In this document: positions 10,012 through 18,419 of the stretch, in pieces
Layout: each line of letters opens with the position of its first letter
Numbering within the stretch: position 1 is the stretch's first letter
Assembly: GCA_019637115.1 (NCBI GenBank)
Contig: JAHBWH010000011.1
Span: 1-64,000 of the forward strand
Reading direction: 5' to 3'
Source of the DNA: Myxococcales bacterium
Lineage (GTDB): Bacteria > Myxococcota_A > Polyangia > Polyangiales > Houyiibacteriaceae
Length of the DNA: 64,000 nt
Notes under the pieces: generated by a model
Database searches by the model: none
Told to the model about the DNA's origin: nothing
What the model saw: the letters and a program-made list of their open reading frames with translations, nothing else
Position numbers and translations under genes: made by a program

Positions 10012-10033
10012 GCCACCGCGATCCATGACGGGC

Positions 10034-10066
10034 ACGGCGCCCACGAGCGACGCTCGTGGGCGCCGT
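10034..10066. terminator. Bidirectional terminator-like hairpin
   Basis: A perfect 14-bp stem (ACGGCGCCCACGAG / CTCGTGGGCGCCGT) with a 5-nt loop lies between the ends of the convergent MYXO-CTERM and kinase-receiver genes. Only a short GTCGTTT follows on the plus strand, so termination may rely mainly on stem strength. Confidence 0.7.
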
Positions 10067-10127
10067 GTCGTTTGAGCCATGAGTCGTCGCGGCGCGGCTG
10101 TCGCCCGCGGCGCGACGCGATGTCCCG

Positions 10128-11366
10128 CTACGCCGCGAGGAGGCGGCGGGCCTGGCTCACGAAGCCATCGGTGTCGAGCGGCTTGACGACGAAGGCGTCG
10201 GCCCCGAGGCCCTTGAGGATGCGCCAATCGCTGGCGCTCCCGTGGCCCGTCACGACGAGGATGCGGAGCTCCTCGCGCGCGTGGCGCTCGCGGATGGCCG
10301 CGGTGAGCTCGATGCCGTTCATGTCGGGCATGTGCAGGTCGAGGACGACGAGGTCGAAGCGTCGGTCCGCGAGGCGCGTCAGCGCGTCGGTGCCATCGCT
10401 CTCCTCGACGGTGCACGCGCCGAGCTCCTCCTCGATGCAGGCCCGTACGAGCGCGCGGAAGTCCGGATCGTCGTCGACGACGAGGACGTGAGAGACCTTC
10501 GCCTCGGCGCGGCGGCGGGCGGCGCGCAGCGCGTCCAGGAGCGGGTCCGCCGACGAGGGCCGATCCTCGGGCCGCTTGGCGAGCAGCGCGCGGACGGCGT
10601 GGTCGAGCGCAGGCGGCAGGTCGGGGCGCAGCTCCGTGAGGGAGGGGATCGGCTTGTAGAGGTGCTGCGCGTAGACGCGGCCGACGTCGGGCGCGTCGAA
10701 GGGGACCTCCCCCGCGAGGAGCTCGAACGCGAGCACGCCGAGGGCGTAGAGGTCTCCGCGTGCGCGCAGCTCCGGTGGCAGGTCGTCGCCCCGGATGCGC
10801 TCGGGCGCGAGGTAGGTCGGGGTGCCCACCAGCTCGAGCTCGGCCTCGAGCTCCGTCGCGAGCCCGAAGTCGGCGAGGCAGACGCGGAAGCCTTGGCCGA
10901 TGAGGATGTTCCCGGGCTTTAGATCCCCGTGGACCGTGCCGCAGGCGTGGATGTCCTCGAGGCCGAGCGCGACGCGCTCGAGGATGCCGAGCGCGACGTC
11001 GAGCGCGAGCGGCTCGCGCCCTTGGCGCTCGAGCCAATCGTGCAGCGAGTCCGCCATGTGCTCCATGACGAAATAGGGCGCGCCGTCGCGCTCACCGAAC
11101 GCATAGATCTCGACGACGGCGTCGCTGCGGACGCGCGCCATCGCGCGCGCCTCTTCGAGGAAGCGTCGCCGCATCCCCTCGTCGCTCACGCGCGCGGGGT
11201 CGACGAGCTTCACGGCGACGTCGCGCTCGAGCGCCTCGTCTCGGGCCAAATAGACGACGCCCATGCCGCCCTCTCCGAGCACCCGCAGCACCCGCAGCCG
11301 AGGCGCGAGGTAGGTCCCTTCGGGGAGAAGCTCGGAGCGTGTCACCACGTCGGGAGAGACTAGCAC
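10128..11366 (-). CDS. Ser/Thr protein kinase fused to a response-regulator receiver domain
   Basis: A 412-residue cytoplasmic signalling protein. Residues about 20-280 are a Hanks-type kinase: glycine loop LGEGGMGVVYLA, Lys in DVAVKLV, DFGLATE, and APERIRGDDLPPE. The catalytic loop reads HGDLKPGN (residues 146-148 HGD) instead of HRD, so the Arg that normally contacts the activation-loop phosphate is missing. Residues about 290-410 are a complete receiver: VLVVDDDPD, phospho-acceptor Asp343 in LVVLDLHMPDMNG, Thr in VVTGHG and Lys in VVKPLD. Two-component input into Ser/Thr phosphorylation is the likely logic. A GTG at 11366 is chosen because GGAG lies 5 bp upstream; longer TTG/GTG starts lack a site. 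No histidine kinase is adjacent. Confidence 0.9.
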   Translation of the reverse strand: MLVSPDVVTRSELLPEGTYLAPRLRVLRVLGEGGMGVVYLARDEALERDVAVKLVDPARVSDEGMRRRFLEEARAMARVRSDAVVEIYAFGERDGAPYFVMEHMADSLHDWLERQGREPLALDVALGILERVALGLEDIHACGTVHGDLKPGNILIGQGFRVCLADFGLATELEAELELVGTPTYLAPERIRGDDLPPELRARGDLYALGVLAFELLAGEVPFDAPDVGRVYAQHLYKPIPSLTELRPDLPPALDHAVRALLAKRPEDRPSSADPLLDALRAARRRAEAKVSHVLVVDDDPDFRALVRACIEEELGACTVEESDGTDALTRLADRRFDLVVLDLHMPDMNGIELTAAIRERHAREELRILVVTGHGSASDWRILKGLGADAFVVKPLDTDGFVSQARRLLAA

Positions 11367-11458
11367 TCGTGCTCCGCTGTGGGTTTGCGTTTCCGCCCTC
11401 ACCAAAGCGAATCAGTGCGTTCCGAACAGGCACCAATGAGAACGCAATGAAAACACCG

Positions 11459-12055
11459 TCAACCCACGAGCCGGCGGCGGTCTTCTTCGTCGACCAGGAC
11501 CAGGCCACACGGGATGCACCGCTCGACGTCCGCCTGCCCCCGCGCCGTGCGGAAGATGGCGCGGCGCATCAGCTCTCCGCAGCCGGGGCAGCGCAGCGTG
11601 GTCGCCACCCAGAACCACTCGTTGGCCGTCACGTCCGCGAACGTCCCAAACGTCTGGCCCGCCTCGTCGAAGCTCACGATGTCGACCCGGCACGCCGTGC
11701 ACTCGCGGACCTCGCGGGCGAACGAGCGATAGGCGCCGCCCGCGACCTGGGTCCTCAGGGACGCGCTGCAGCGGGGGCAGCGGCCCTTGCCGCCCGTGAT
11801 CGCGCGCCCCGCCGCTTCGAGCGTGAGGCGCAGACCGACCTCGGGGAGGCGAAAGTAGATCGGGCTCGCGGGCGAGAGCCACGCGCCGTGCTCGCCGTAG
11901 CGACAACGCGCGCCGTGGTCGGCCTCGTGGACCAGGAGCCGCTCCGGGAGCTGGAGGTCGGCGTCCCCGCCGAGCTCGATCCCGCCGGCCAGAGGACGAC
12001 GGAACGCCCGGACGACCTCGTCGCCCGACCCGAGGATCTCCACGAAGAGCTGCAT
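11459..12055 (-). CDS. Zinc-ribbon hypothetical protein
   Basis: A 198-residue protein without a named family that I recognise. The first 85 residues form a beta-rich domain with alternating charged strands. The rest has four CxxC pairs, CPRC/CTAC and CPGC/CIPC, arranged as two zinc ribbons (about residues 94-122 and 152-183). The second ends VERCIPCGLVLVDEEDRR, like TFIIB-type knuckles. It lies 58 bp downstream of khpB on the same strand, so it may be read with the rpmH-rnpA-yidC-khpB operon, although its role there is unknown. Confidence 0.7.
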   Translation of the reverse strand: MQLFVEILGSGDEVVRAFRRPLAGGIELGGDADLQLPERLLVHEADHGARCRYGEHGAWLSPASPIYFRLPEVGLRLTLEAAGRAITGGKGRCPRCSASLRTQVAGGAYRSFAREVRECTACRVDIVSFDEAGQTFGTFADVTANEWFWVATTLRCPGCGELMRRAIFRTARGQADVERCIPCGLVLVDEEDRRRLVG

Positions 12056-12113
12056 GGCGCGAGCATAGCTCGGACGCGACGCGCACCGCAGCTCCGCCCC
12101 GAGGGCGGCGGGA

Positions 12114-12692
12114 TCAACCGCGGCGGCGAGCGCCGCCGCCGCCGCCTTGGCGCTGCGGGATGATCTGGATGCGACGCTGCGTCCCCTCGCCCTGCGACAT
12201 CGTCGTCACGTCCTCGAGCTTCGCGAGCGAGAGGTGGATGACGCGCCGATCGCGGGCGCTCATGGGCTGCAGCGTGATCGTGCGGCCTTCTTGCACCGCG
12301 CGCTTCGCCTCGCGCTTGGCGAGCGTCACGAGGCCCTTCTCGTGGCGCTCGCGGTAATCTCCGCTGTCGACCACGAGGTGGCGGCGCCCCTCGGCCTGGC
12401 GGTTGAGGATCTTGTTCAAGAGGAACTGGAGCGAGTCGAGGGTCGCGCCCTTCTTGCCGATCGCGCGGCCAGCGTCGCGGCCGGTGATGTCGAGCACGAT
12501 CTCCTCGTCGTCCTCCGAGCGGACGTCGACGTCGACGTCGAGATCCATCAGCTCCAGGATCTCGTCGAGGAGCTCGGCCGCCTCTTCGGCCTTGCCCTCG
12601 TCGTCCACATCGTGATCTCGCGTCGAGGGCGTCGCCGCCGAGGTCCCCGTCACGAAGAGCGCGCCGTCTTGCGGCTTGTCTTTGTTATCCAC
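12114..12692 (-). CDS. khpB: KH-R3H RNA-binding protein KhpB (Jag)
   Basis: A 192-residue RNA-binding protein conserved beside yidC. An acidic segment (residues about 20-60) precedes a KH domain with the GxxG loop in GRAIGKKGATLDSLQ, then an R3H domain with the Arg/His motif in SARDRRVIHLSLAKL and the C-terminal VTTMSQGEGTQRRI segment. The N-terminal Jag_N domain of the Gram-positive protein is not visible. The GTG start is set by AAGAGG 6-8 bp upstream and overlaps the yidC stop by 8 bp, so the two are probably translationally coupled. KhpB proteins bind many RNAs and affect cell elongation in other bacteria. The last residues are Gly/Arg-rich. Confidence 0.93.
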   Translation of the reverse strand: MDNKDKPQDGALFVTGTSAATPSTRDHDVDDEGKAEEAAELLDEILELMDLDVDVDVRSEDDEEIVLDITGRDAGRAIGKKGATLDSLQFLLNKILNRQAEGRRHLVVDSGDYRERHEKGLVTLAKREAKRAVQEGRTITLQPMSARDRRVIHLSLAKLEDVTTMSQGEGTQRRIQIIPQRQGGGGGARRRG

Positions 12693-14478
12693 GCCGTTGC
12701 CTCTTCTTGGTGGTCTTGCGCTCGAGCCGCCGAGCCGTCCGCGAGCCAGCGAGGCCCGGTTGAAGCTCATCCGTCTCGTCAGAGTCGTCGTCGTCACCCT
12801 CGTCGTCGCTCGCGGCCGGCGCCGGGGCCGAGCCCTCACGGTCCAGCTTCGCGTAGATCGCCTTCTGCTGGAGCATCGTGAGCGTCGAGTTGGTGACCAT
12901 GTAAAGACAGAGACCCGCCGGCAGGAAGAGCATGAAGACGCCGATGACGGCGGGCATCATGTACATCATCATCTTCGCCTGGGCCGGGTCCATGGCCGTG
13001 GGCGTCAGCCGCTGCTGCACGTGCATGAGGACCGCGACGAGGCCCGGAAGCACGAAGTAGGGGTCGGGCGCCGAGAGGTCGGTCCACCAGAGCACGAAGG
13101 GCGCGTGGTAGAGCTCGATGTTCGTCGAGAGCGAGCGGTAGAGCGCGAACCAGACGGGCATCTGGAGCATGGAAGGCAGACAACCCGACGCTGGGTTGAT
13201 CTTCTCCTTCCGGTAGAGCTCCATCATCGCCGCGCCCTTCTTCTCGCGGTCGCTGGCGTACTTCTCGTTGATCTTGTCGATCTCGGGCTTGAGCTTCCGC
13301 ATCGCCGCCATCGAGCGGAAGCTCTTCATGGTCAGCGGGTAGAAGACGAGCTTGACGAGGAGCGTCAGCAGGATGATGGCGAGGCCCCAGTTGCCGACCA
13401 CGCCGGCGATCGCCGCGAGCAGCTCGGTGAGGCCGTCGGCGATGAACGAGAACCACCCGAGGTCGATGACCTCGACGAGGTGGTGCCCGGCGCCGCGGAG
13501 GGTCTCGCGGTCGTTGGGCCCGAGGTAGCCGACCGCGCGCGCGAGGGTCGTCTCGCCGGGCGCGAGGTCGACGCGTGGGAAGCGGAGCTCGGCCTCGTAG
13601 AGGGTGCCGTGCGGGTCGTCGTAGGTGCCGCCACGGAGCGAGGCGCGGAGCACGCAGCGCGCCGCGATCGGCTCGTCCGCCGCGAGGATGTTCGAGAAAT
13701 AGGCGTCGGTCGTGCCCGTCCAGCTGACGTCCGGCCCAAAGCCCATCGGGTTGCCGACGAGCTTGTCGCCCGGCTGGCGCTCGAGCGTGACGTCCTCGCT
13801 CCCGTAGCGGCAGAGCGCGAAGCTCATCGCGGTCGAGGGGGCGCCGATGAAGCCGCCCTTCTCCGCGTCCTTGGCGACGTAATGCGCCGTGTGCAGCGCG
13901 ACCGAGAGCGTCCGCGTGTCGGCGCCCTCGTTCGTCACGCGCACCGTCGACCAGAGCTGGTAGGGCGTGCGGCCCGCCTCGACGCGCCGGACGACTGAGA
14001 CCCCGTCCCCACGCCACCGGAAGATCACGACGGTCGGTGAGACCTGCTCGCCCTCCCAGATCGCGTCCTCGGGGATCGTGACGCCGCGGACCTCGAGCCG
14101 CTGCGGGTGATAGGTCTCGTGCTCGGTGGTCACGAGCGACATGGCCTGGCCATCGACCCGGTACCGCTCGTCCTTCAGCTCGAGCGCGACGAGGCCGGTC
14201 GACAGGTTGCTCAGGCGCGCGAGGAAGCGCTCGGTCTCGATCGTGAAGACCTGCTGGCTCTGACGCCGCGCCTCCCAATCGATCGACGGCTCCGTGGCCG
14301 CCTCCGCCGCCGCGCCGTCTCCCTCACCGCTCGCGCTCTCGATCGGGGCCGCGTCTGCCTCGGTCTCGCCCGAGAGCTCGGGGCGCTCGGGGGCGTTGAG
14401 CTGCTGGTAGAAGTAGAGGCCGAGGGCGATCACGCCGACGGAGCCCACCAACAGCAATTGTCGCTTCGGGTTGCTCAT
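12685..14478 (-). CDS. yidC: Membrane protein insertase YidC
   Basis: A 597-residue inner-membrane insertase/foldase for Sec-dependent and Sec-independent membrane proteins. It has an N-terminal signal-anchor (LLLVGSVGVIALGLYFYQQL), a large periplasmic beta-domain (about 60-350) as in Gram-negative YidC, and the conserved core of five membrane helices. The cytoplasmic hairpin carries MAAMRKLKPEIDKINEKYAS and the substrate groove contains SGCLPSMLQMPVWFALYRSL. The C-terminal tail is strongly basic (ERKTTKKRQRRG), suited to ribosome contact. It overlaps rnpA by 4 bp (ATGA) and khpB by 8 bp. No yidD gene lies between rnpA and yidC. Confidence 0.97.
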   Translation of the reverse strand: MSNPKRQLLLVGSVGVIALGLYFYQQLNAPERPELSGETEADAAPIESASGEGDGAAAEAATEPSIDWEARRQSQQVFTIETERFLARLSNLSTGLVALELKDERYRVDGQAMSLVTTEHETYHPQRLEVRGVTIPEDAIWEGEQVSPTVVIFRWRGDGVSVVRRVEAGRTPYQLWSTVRVTNEGADTRTLSVALHTAHYVAKDAEKGGFIGAPSTAMSFALCRYGSEDVTLERQPGDKLVGNPMGFGPDVSWTGTTDAYFSNILAADEPIAARCVLRASLRGGTYDDPHGTLYEAELRFPRVDLAPGETTLARAVGYLGPNDRETLRGAGHHLVEVIDLGWFSFIADGLTELLAAIAGVVGNWGLAIILLTLLVKLVFYPLTMKSFRSMAAMRKLKPEIDKINEKYASDREKKGAAMMELYRKEKINPASGCLPSMLQMPVWFALYRSLSTNIELYHAPFVLWWTDLSAPDPYFVLPGLVAVLMHVQQRLTPTAMDPAQAKMMMYMMPAVIGVFMLFLPAGLCLYMVTNSTLTMLQQKAIYAKLDREGSAPAPAASDDEGDDDDSDETDELQPGLAGSRTARRLERKTTKKRQRRG

Positions 14479-14936
14479 GAGGCGTGGTCCCTTTGGCCGA
14501 GCCCGGCGGTCGGCGCAAGTACACCGGCGCGCGCGATCGCCTTGTCGGCGCCCCGTCGGAGGTTGCCGCGCACCGCGCGCAGCTCCTCGAGGACGTCCGC
14601 GTAACCGATGCTGGCCGGGTCGATGCCGTTCTTGGCCACCGCGACGACGTCGACGCCAAGCGGGAAGAGCTCCCGGTTGCGCCGGAAGACCTCGCGGAGG
14701 ACACGCTTGATGCGGTTGCGTCGAACCGCCGACCCGATCTTCTTGGTCACCACGGTGCCGAGCCGTCGCGCGTCGGGGCCGGCGAGCGAGGCATGTAGAA
14801 GGAGGAGGAAGCGGCGCGAGTGGACCTTCACGCCGCGAGACTGGATCTGGCGGTACTCGCCGCGGCGACGGACGCGATCGGCCGCCCCGAACGTTTCGGA
14901 GCGGCCGGGAGCATCGACGGTGCGCTCGGTCGTCAT
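14475..14936 (-). CDS. rnpA: Ribonuclease P protein component
   Basis: A 153-residue basic protein subunit of RNase P, which matures tRNA 5' ends with the rnpB RNA (not in this window). The family RNR motif is present as SAVRRNRIKRVLREVFR, together with GTVVTKKIG and the conserved early FxxxxRVRRRGEYRQI segment. It carries about 15 extra residues at each end relative to the 119-residue E. coli protein. It follows rpmH by 55 bp and overlaps yidC as ATGA. Confidence 0.96.
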   Translation of the reverse strand: MTTERTVDAPGRSETFGAADRVRRRGEYRQIQSRGVKVHSRRFLLLLHASLAGPDARRLGTVVTKKIGSAVRRNRIKRVLREVFRRNRELFPLGVDVVAVAKNGIDPASIGYADVLEELRAVRGNLRRGADKAIARAGVLAPTAGLGQRDHAS

Positions 14937-14991
14937 GGAAGGACGTGGCGCGCGCTCGACGGAGCCCAGAGAGCCCCGGCGCGCGCGGGCG

Positions 14992-15141
14992 TCACTTCTT
15001 GTAGGTGTCGACGGTCAGGACCCAGCGGCCCTTGGCGCGACGACGCGCGAGGACCTTCTGGCCGCCCTTGGTCTTCATGCGGGCACGGTAGCCATGGGTG
15101 CGCTTACGGCTGACTCGACTCGGCTGATACGTACGCTTCAC
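14992..15141 (-). CDS. rpmH: 50S ribosomal protein L34
   Basis: A 49-residue gene that starts with GTG. The translation begins [18 protein letters not shown], continues [17 protein letters not shown] and ends TVDTYKK, the typical short, very basic L34 sequence (family length 44-50). The GTG start is supported by AGGGAG 8 bp upstream and by a good sigma70 promoter at 15174-15201. It heads the rpmH-rnpA-yidC-khpB run found in most bacteria. Confidence 0.96.
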   Translation of the reverse strand: MKRTYQPSRVSRKRTHGYRARMKTKGGQKVLARRRAKGRWVLTVDTYKK

Positions 15142-15173
15142 GGGAAAACTCCCTAGAGAGGAAAGGGTCGCGG

Positions 15174-15201
15174 AGTATAGGCGGGGCTAAGGGGGTGTCA
15201 A
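15174..15201 (-). promoter_or_regulatory. Sigma70-type promoter of the rpmH operon
   Basis: On the minus strand TTGACA (15201-15196) is followed after 16 bp by TATACT (15179-15174), a full -35 and a near-consensus -10, about 33 bp upstream of the rpmH start codon. This is the best vegetative promoter seen in the window and fits a highly expressed ribosomal-protein gene. Confidence 0.8.
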
Positions 15202-15238
15202 ACTCAAACGGGCGCAGGGCGAGGAGCGGCGCCACGCG

Positions 15239-16138
15239 TCACGGCGATTCGCTCGTTTTCCACGCGAGCTTCTGCGCCGCGAAGCGATCGTGGACGAGGC
15301 AGAGGGCCATCAGCACCGCCATCGCGGCGATCCCGGAGGCCCCATAGAACGGACGCTGCCAGTCGGTCGCGTCCCAAGCCATCTCGGCGGCGGTCATGGT
15401 CAGGGCCATCATCGTCCCGCGAAAGAGGGCGACCGGGAGCACGGAGCCGCTGCGGGCGCGCAGGTAGACGAGCACCGGCGACGCGACCAGGCACCACGTC
15501 ACCACACAGGCGACCCCGAGGGCGGGGCTCGTCGGGAAGTGGAGCCCGAAGGCGACCGGCGGCGCGATCCAGGCCGCCTCTGCGAGGCCGATGAGCGCCG
15601 AGCGCCGCCAGAACCCACCTCGCACCTCGCGGAAGAGAAAGCCTCGGAAGCCGAGCTCACCCGCCAGGGCCACGAGCAGGTTGAGGGTGACGGCGGCCGG
15701 GAGGCCCTGGACGACGAGCCAGAGCCAGAGCGGATCGGGCGGCGGGCTCTCGGCCAGGTGTCGGTCGAAGGCCTCGAGCTGGTCCTCGGGGAGCAGGGCG
15801 CGCTTCTTGGCGGCGTACGTGGCGGCGTCGAGGACGGGCTCGACCCCGAAGACCAGCCACGCGAAGAGCACGCCCACGAGGAGGAGCAGCACGGGCGAGA
15901 GCCACGCCGCGAGCCACCACCGCCCGAGCCGGAGCCGCAGCCCGAGGGGCTCCATCACCGGTTGCTTGAGGATCGGGCCCTGGAGCACGAGGGTCGCGAG
16001 CAGCACCGGCATCAGGTGCACGACGGTCAGGGCCCGCGCCCAGGACGTGGTCCAGGCGTCCGCGAAGAGGAACGCGACGAGCCCGCTCCCGCCGAGCGCG
16101 AGCCCGAAGAAGATCGCGAACATCTTGGGCCGCGTCAT
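15239..16138 (-). CDS. CPBP (CAAX-protease-like) membrane protein
   Basis: A 299-residue polytopic membrane protein with about seven to eight hydrophobic helices. The segment ALAGELGFRGFLFREV matches the first motif of the CPBP intramembrane protease family (EExxxR), but the first Glu is Gly, leaving only ELGFR. The later His motif is weak (AFGLHFP). It may be an inactive or divergent member. The ATG at 16138 is used; a GTG 24 bp upstream would add eight residues. It ends 97 bp before rpmH, so its 3' end lies next to the rpmH promoter. Confidence 0.65.
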   Translation of the reverse strand: MTRPKMFAIFFGLALGGSGLVAFLFADAWTTSWARALTVVHLMPVLLATLVLQGPILKQPVMEPLGLRLRLGRWWLAAWLSPVLLLLVGVLFAWLVFGVEPVLDAATYAAKKRALLPEDQLEAFDRHLAESPPPDPLWLWLVVQGLPAAVTLNLLVALAGELGFRGFLFREVRGGFWRRSALIGLAEAAWIAPPVAFGLHFPTSPALGVACVVTWCLVASPVLVYLRARSGSVLPVALFRGTMMALTMTAAEMAWDATDWQRPFYGASGIAAMAVLMALCLVHDRFAAQKLAWKTSESP

Positions 16139-16304
16139 CGCCACGCGCGGCCCATAGCACACTCAGCTTGCTTCGAGGGCCTGTCGCCAGCCTCTCTCCT
16201 ACGGGGCATCGCGCCCCGCGCGGCCGCCTCCCACGAGCCTGGGTCGGGCCGCTTCGCGCGCTATGCGCCGTCCAGGAGGGCTGCTTGACGGCTGAGGTGG
16301 TCGT

Positions 16305-16559
16305 TCAGAAGTCGTCGTCCAGCGGGGCGTCGAAGTCGCTCGACTCCACCTCGCGTTGGATCTCCGCCTCCTCCGCCGTGGTCGTGAGCGCGGTCGCGTT
16401 GGCCGCCATGTAGCCGCCGATGAGGCCGAGGACCGCGAAGCCCCCGAGCGCGCCCCAGCGCTTCCCGCCCGCCATTTTGCGGAAGGCCCAGATCATCCCG
16501 CCGAGGGCGGCCAATCCGAGCGCGCCTCCCGCGCCCGCTATGAGCATCCACGTTTCCAT
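16305..16559 (-). CDS. Small two-helix membrane protein
   Basis: An 84-residue hypothetical protein. It begins METWMLIAGAGGALGLAALG, a first transmembrane helix, followed by a short basic loop (RKMAGGKRW), a second helix (GGFAVLGLIGGYMAANATAL) and an acidic tail ending DAPLDDDF. The internal ATG is chosen because the upstream extension is Arg-rich and lies in the intergenic region. No family is recognised. Confidence 0.6.
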   Translation of the reverse strand: METWMLIAGAGGALGLAALGGMIWAFRKMAGGKRWGALGGFAVLGLIGGYMAANATALTTTAEEAEIQREVESSDFDAPLDDDF

Positions 16560-16895
16560 GTCGGCCTCCGCATCCACTGTACCAAGCGAGCGCCCTCCCC
16601 CGACAGTCCGTCGAAGCATGTCCGCGTCGCTCCGTCTCTCCATCTCGACGTTCTCACCGTCTCGCTCGCCGAGCGCGTCCGCAGAGGACGCCCGCAGAAG
16701 ACGCGCTCAGCCTCGGAGACATCCGCGGCTACGGACGACCCTTCGAGAAGGTGGCCTCACGACGCCCGCCCGGGTCAACGCGCCCCGAGCCCGTTCCGCG
16801 CGCGCTCGTCCCTTGGTACCGTCCCCGCGCCTCGCAGGGGTGCGAGGCATGCGCGGCGCGCGCGAAGCGAAGAAGAAGGGTGAAGGGGTGACGAG
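16560..16895. other. Divergent intergenic region without a gene
   Basis: These 336 bp separate the small membrane gene (minus) from the acyl-CoA ligase (plus). They include CAGTCCGTCGAAGCATG near 16604, which repeats half of the hairpin found before glnS. No convincing ORF, RNA gene or strong promoter is seen. Confidence 0.5.
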
Positions 16896-18419
16896 ATGAC
16901 GCTGAACCTAGCCACGCTCTTGCGGGAGACCGCGACGACCCAACCCTCGCAGCCAGCGGTGGTGCTCGGCGACGTGACGATCCCGTACGGGGTCCTGCAC
17001 GACATGGCCCAGCGCTTCGCGGGCGGCCTGACGAAGCTCGGCGTGACGCCGGGGCGACATGTGGCGCTGATGCTCCCGAATGTGCCGCACTTCACCATCG
17101 CCTACTTCGGCGCGCACTACGCGGCCGCCCCCGTCGTGCCGCTCAACGTGCTGCTGACGGCGGACGAGATCGCCTATCACCTCGAGGACTCGGACGCGGT
17201 CGCCATCGTGGTCTGGGAGGGCTTCTACGAGCAGGCCCGCAAGGCCTTCGACCGCGTCGCGACGTGCAAGCACCTCATCGTCGCGAAGGCGGACCGCGCC
17301 GACGTCTCCGCCCCCGACGGCGCCGTCTCGATGACCGCACTCATCGGCTCGGCCGAGCCCGTTCGGGACCTGCCCCCGACCATGCCCGACGACACCGCCG
17401 TCATCCTCTACACCTCCGGGACGACCGGGCGGCCAAAGGGCGCCGAGCTGACGCACTTCAACCTCTTCTACAACGCCGACTACATGTCGTCGCGGCTCCT
17501 CGGAGGCGAGCCCGAGGTCGCGCTCGTCTGCCTCCCGCTCTTCCACAGCTTCGGGCAGACCGTGATGCAGAACGGCACGTTGCGCTCCGGCGGCACGATG
17601 ATCCTCATGCCGCGCTTCGATCCCGAAGGCGCGCTCACGCTCATCGCCAAGCACCGCGTCACGCTCTTCGCGGGCGTCCCGACGATGTACTTCGCGCTCT
17701 TGCACCAGCCGCCGGGCGCCCACGACACCTCGTCGCTCCGCAAATGCGTGAGCGGCGGCTCCGCGATGCCGATCGAGGTCATGCGCGCGTTCGACGAGAA
17801 GTACGCCGTGAACGTGCTCGAAGGCTACGGCCTCAGCGAGACCTCCCCCGTCGCGAGCTTCAACCGCATGAACCGACCGAAGAAGCCGGGCAGCATCGGC
17901 CTGCCCATCGAGGGCGTCGAGTTCCGGCTCGAGGACGCCGAGGGCAAGGTCGTCACCGACAGCGGCGTGCCGGGCGAGATCTGCATCAAGGGCCACAACG
18001 TCATGAAGGGCTATTACAAGCGGCCCGAGGTGAACGCGACGAGCATCGTCGACGGTTGGTTCCACAGCGGCGACATCGCGACGCGAGACGAGGATGGCTT
18101 CTACTTCATCGTCGATCGCAAGAAGGACATGATCATCCGCGGCGGCTTCAACGTGTACCCGCGCGAGATCGAGGAGGTCCTCTACGCGCACCCCGCCGTC
18201 GCCGAGGCCGCCGTCGTCGGCGTGCCGCACGAGTCGCACGGCGAGGAGGTGAAGGCCTTCGTCGCGTTCAAGCCGGGCGCGAGCGCGACGACGGACGAGC
18301 TCATCGCGTACTGCAAGGAGCACCTCGCGGCCTACAAATACCCGCGCCTCGTCGAGGTGATGGAGACGCTGCCGAAGGGCCCGACGGGGAAGATCCTCAA
18401 GCGCGAGCTTCGGGCGTAG
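16896..18419 (+). CDS. Long-chain fatty acid--CoA ligase (AMP-forming)
   Basis: A 507-residue adenylate-forming enzyme that activates a fatty acid to its CoA thioester. Motifs appear in order: the P-loop-like YTSGTTGRPKGAELTH (about 170-185), the aromatic/Glu motif GYGLSETSPVAS (about 310), GWFHSGDIA (about 388), the hinge DRKKDMIIRGGFNVYPREIE and the C-terminal catalytic Lys in PTGKILKREL. Length and motifs fit FadD/long-chain ligases, though short-chain or other carboxylate substrates cannot be excluded. A GAAGGGG site precedes the ATG. Its last 23 bp overlap the convergent permease gene. Confidence 0.92.
   Translation: MTLNLATLLRETATTQPSQPAVVLGDVTIPYGVLHDMAQRFAGGLTKLGVTPGRHVALMLPNVPHFTIAYFGAHYAAAPVVPLNVLLTADEIAYHLEDSDAVAIVVWEGFYEQARKAFDRVATCKHLIVAKADRADVSAPDGAVSMTALIGSAEPVRDLPPTMPDDTAVILYTSGTTGRPKGAELTHFNLFYNADYMSSRLLGGEPEVALVCLPLFHSFGQTVMQNGTLRSGGTMILMPRFDPEGALTLIAKHRVTLFAGVPTMYFALLHQPPGAHDTSSLRKCVSGGSAMPIEVMRAFDEKYAVNVLEGYGLSETSPVASFNRMNRPKKPGSIGLPIEGVEFRLEDAEGKVVTDSGVPGEICIKGHNVMKGYYKRPEVNATSIVDGWFHSGDIATRDEDGFYFIVDRKKDMIIRGGFNVYPREIEEVLYAHPAVAEAAVVGVPHESHGEEVKAFVAFKPGASATTDELIAYCKEHLAAYKYPRLVEVMETLPKGPTGKILKRELRA

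Noticed and set aside
12684-12692. TTATCCACG as a DnaA box near the rpmH block
   Set aside because: Single near-match inside the khpB start/yidC stop overlap, with no cluster of boxes or AT-rich unwinding region, so no oriC is called.
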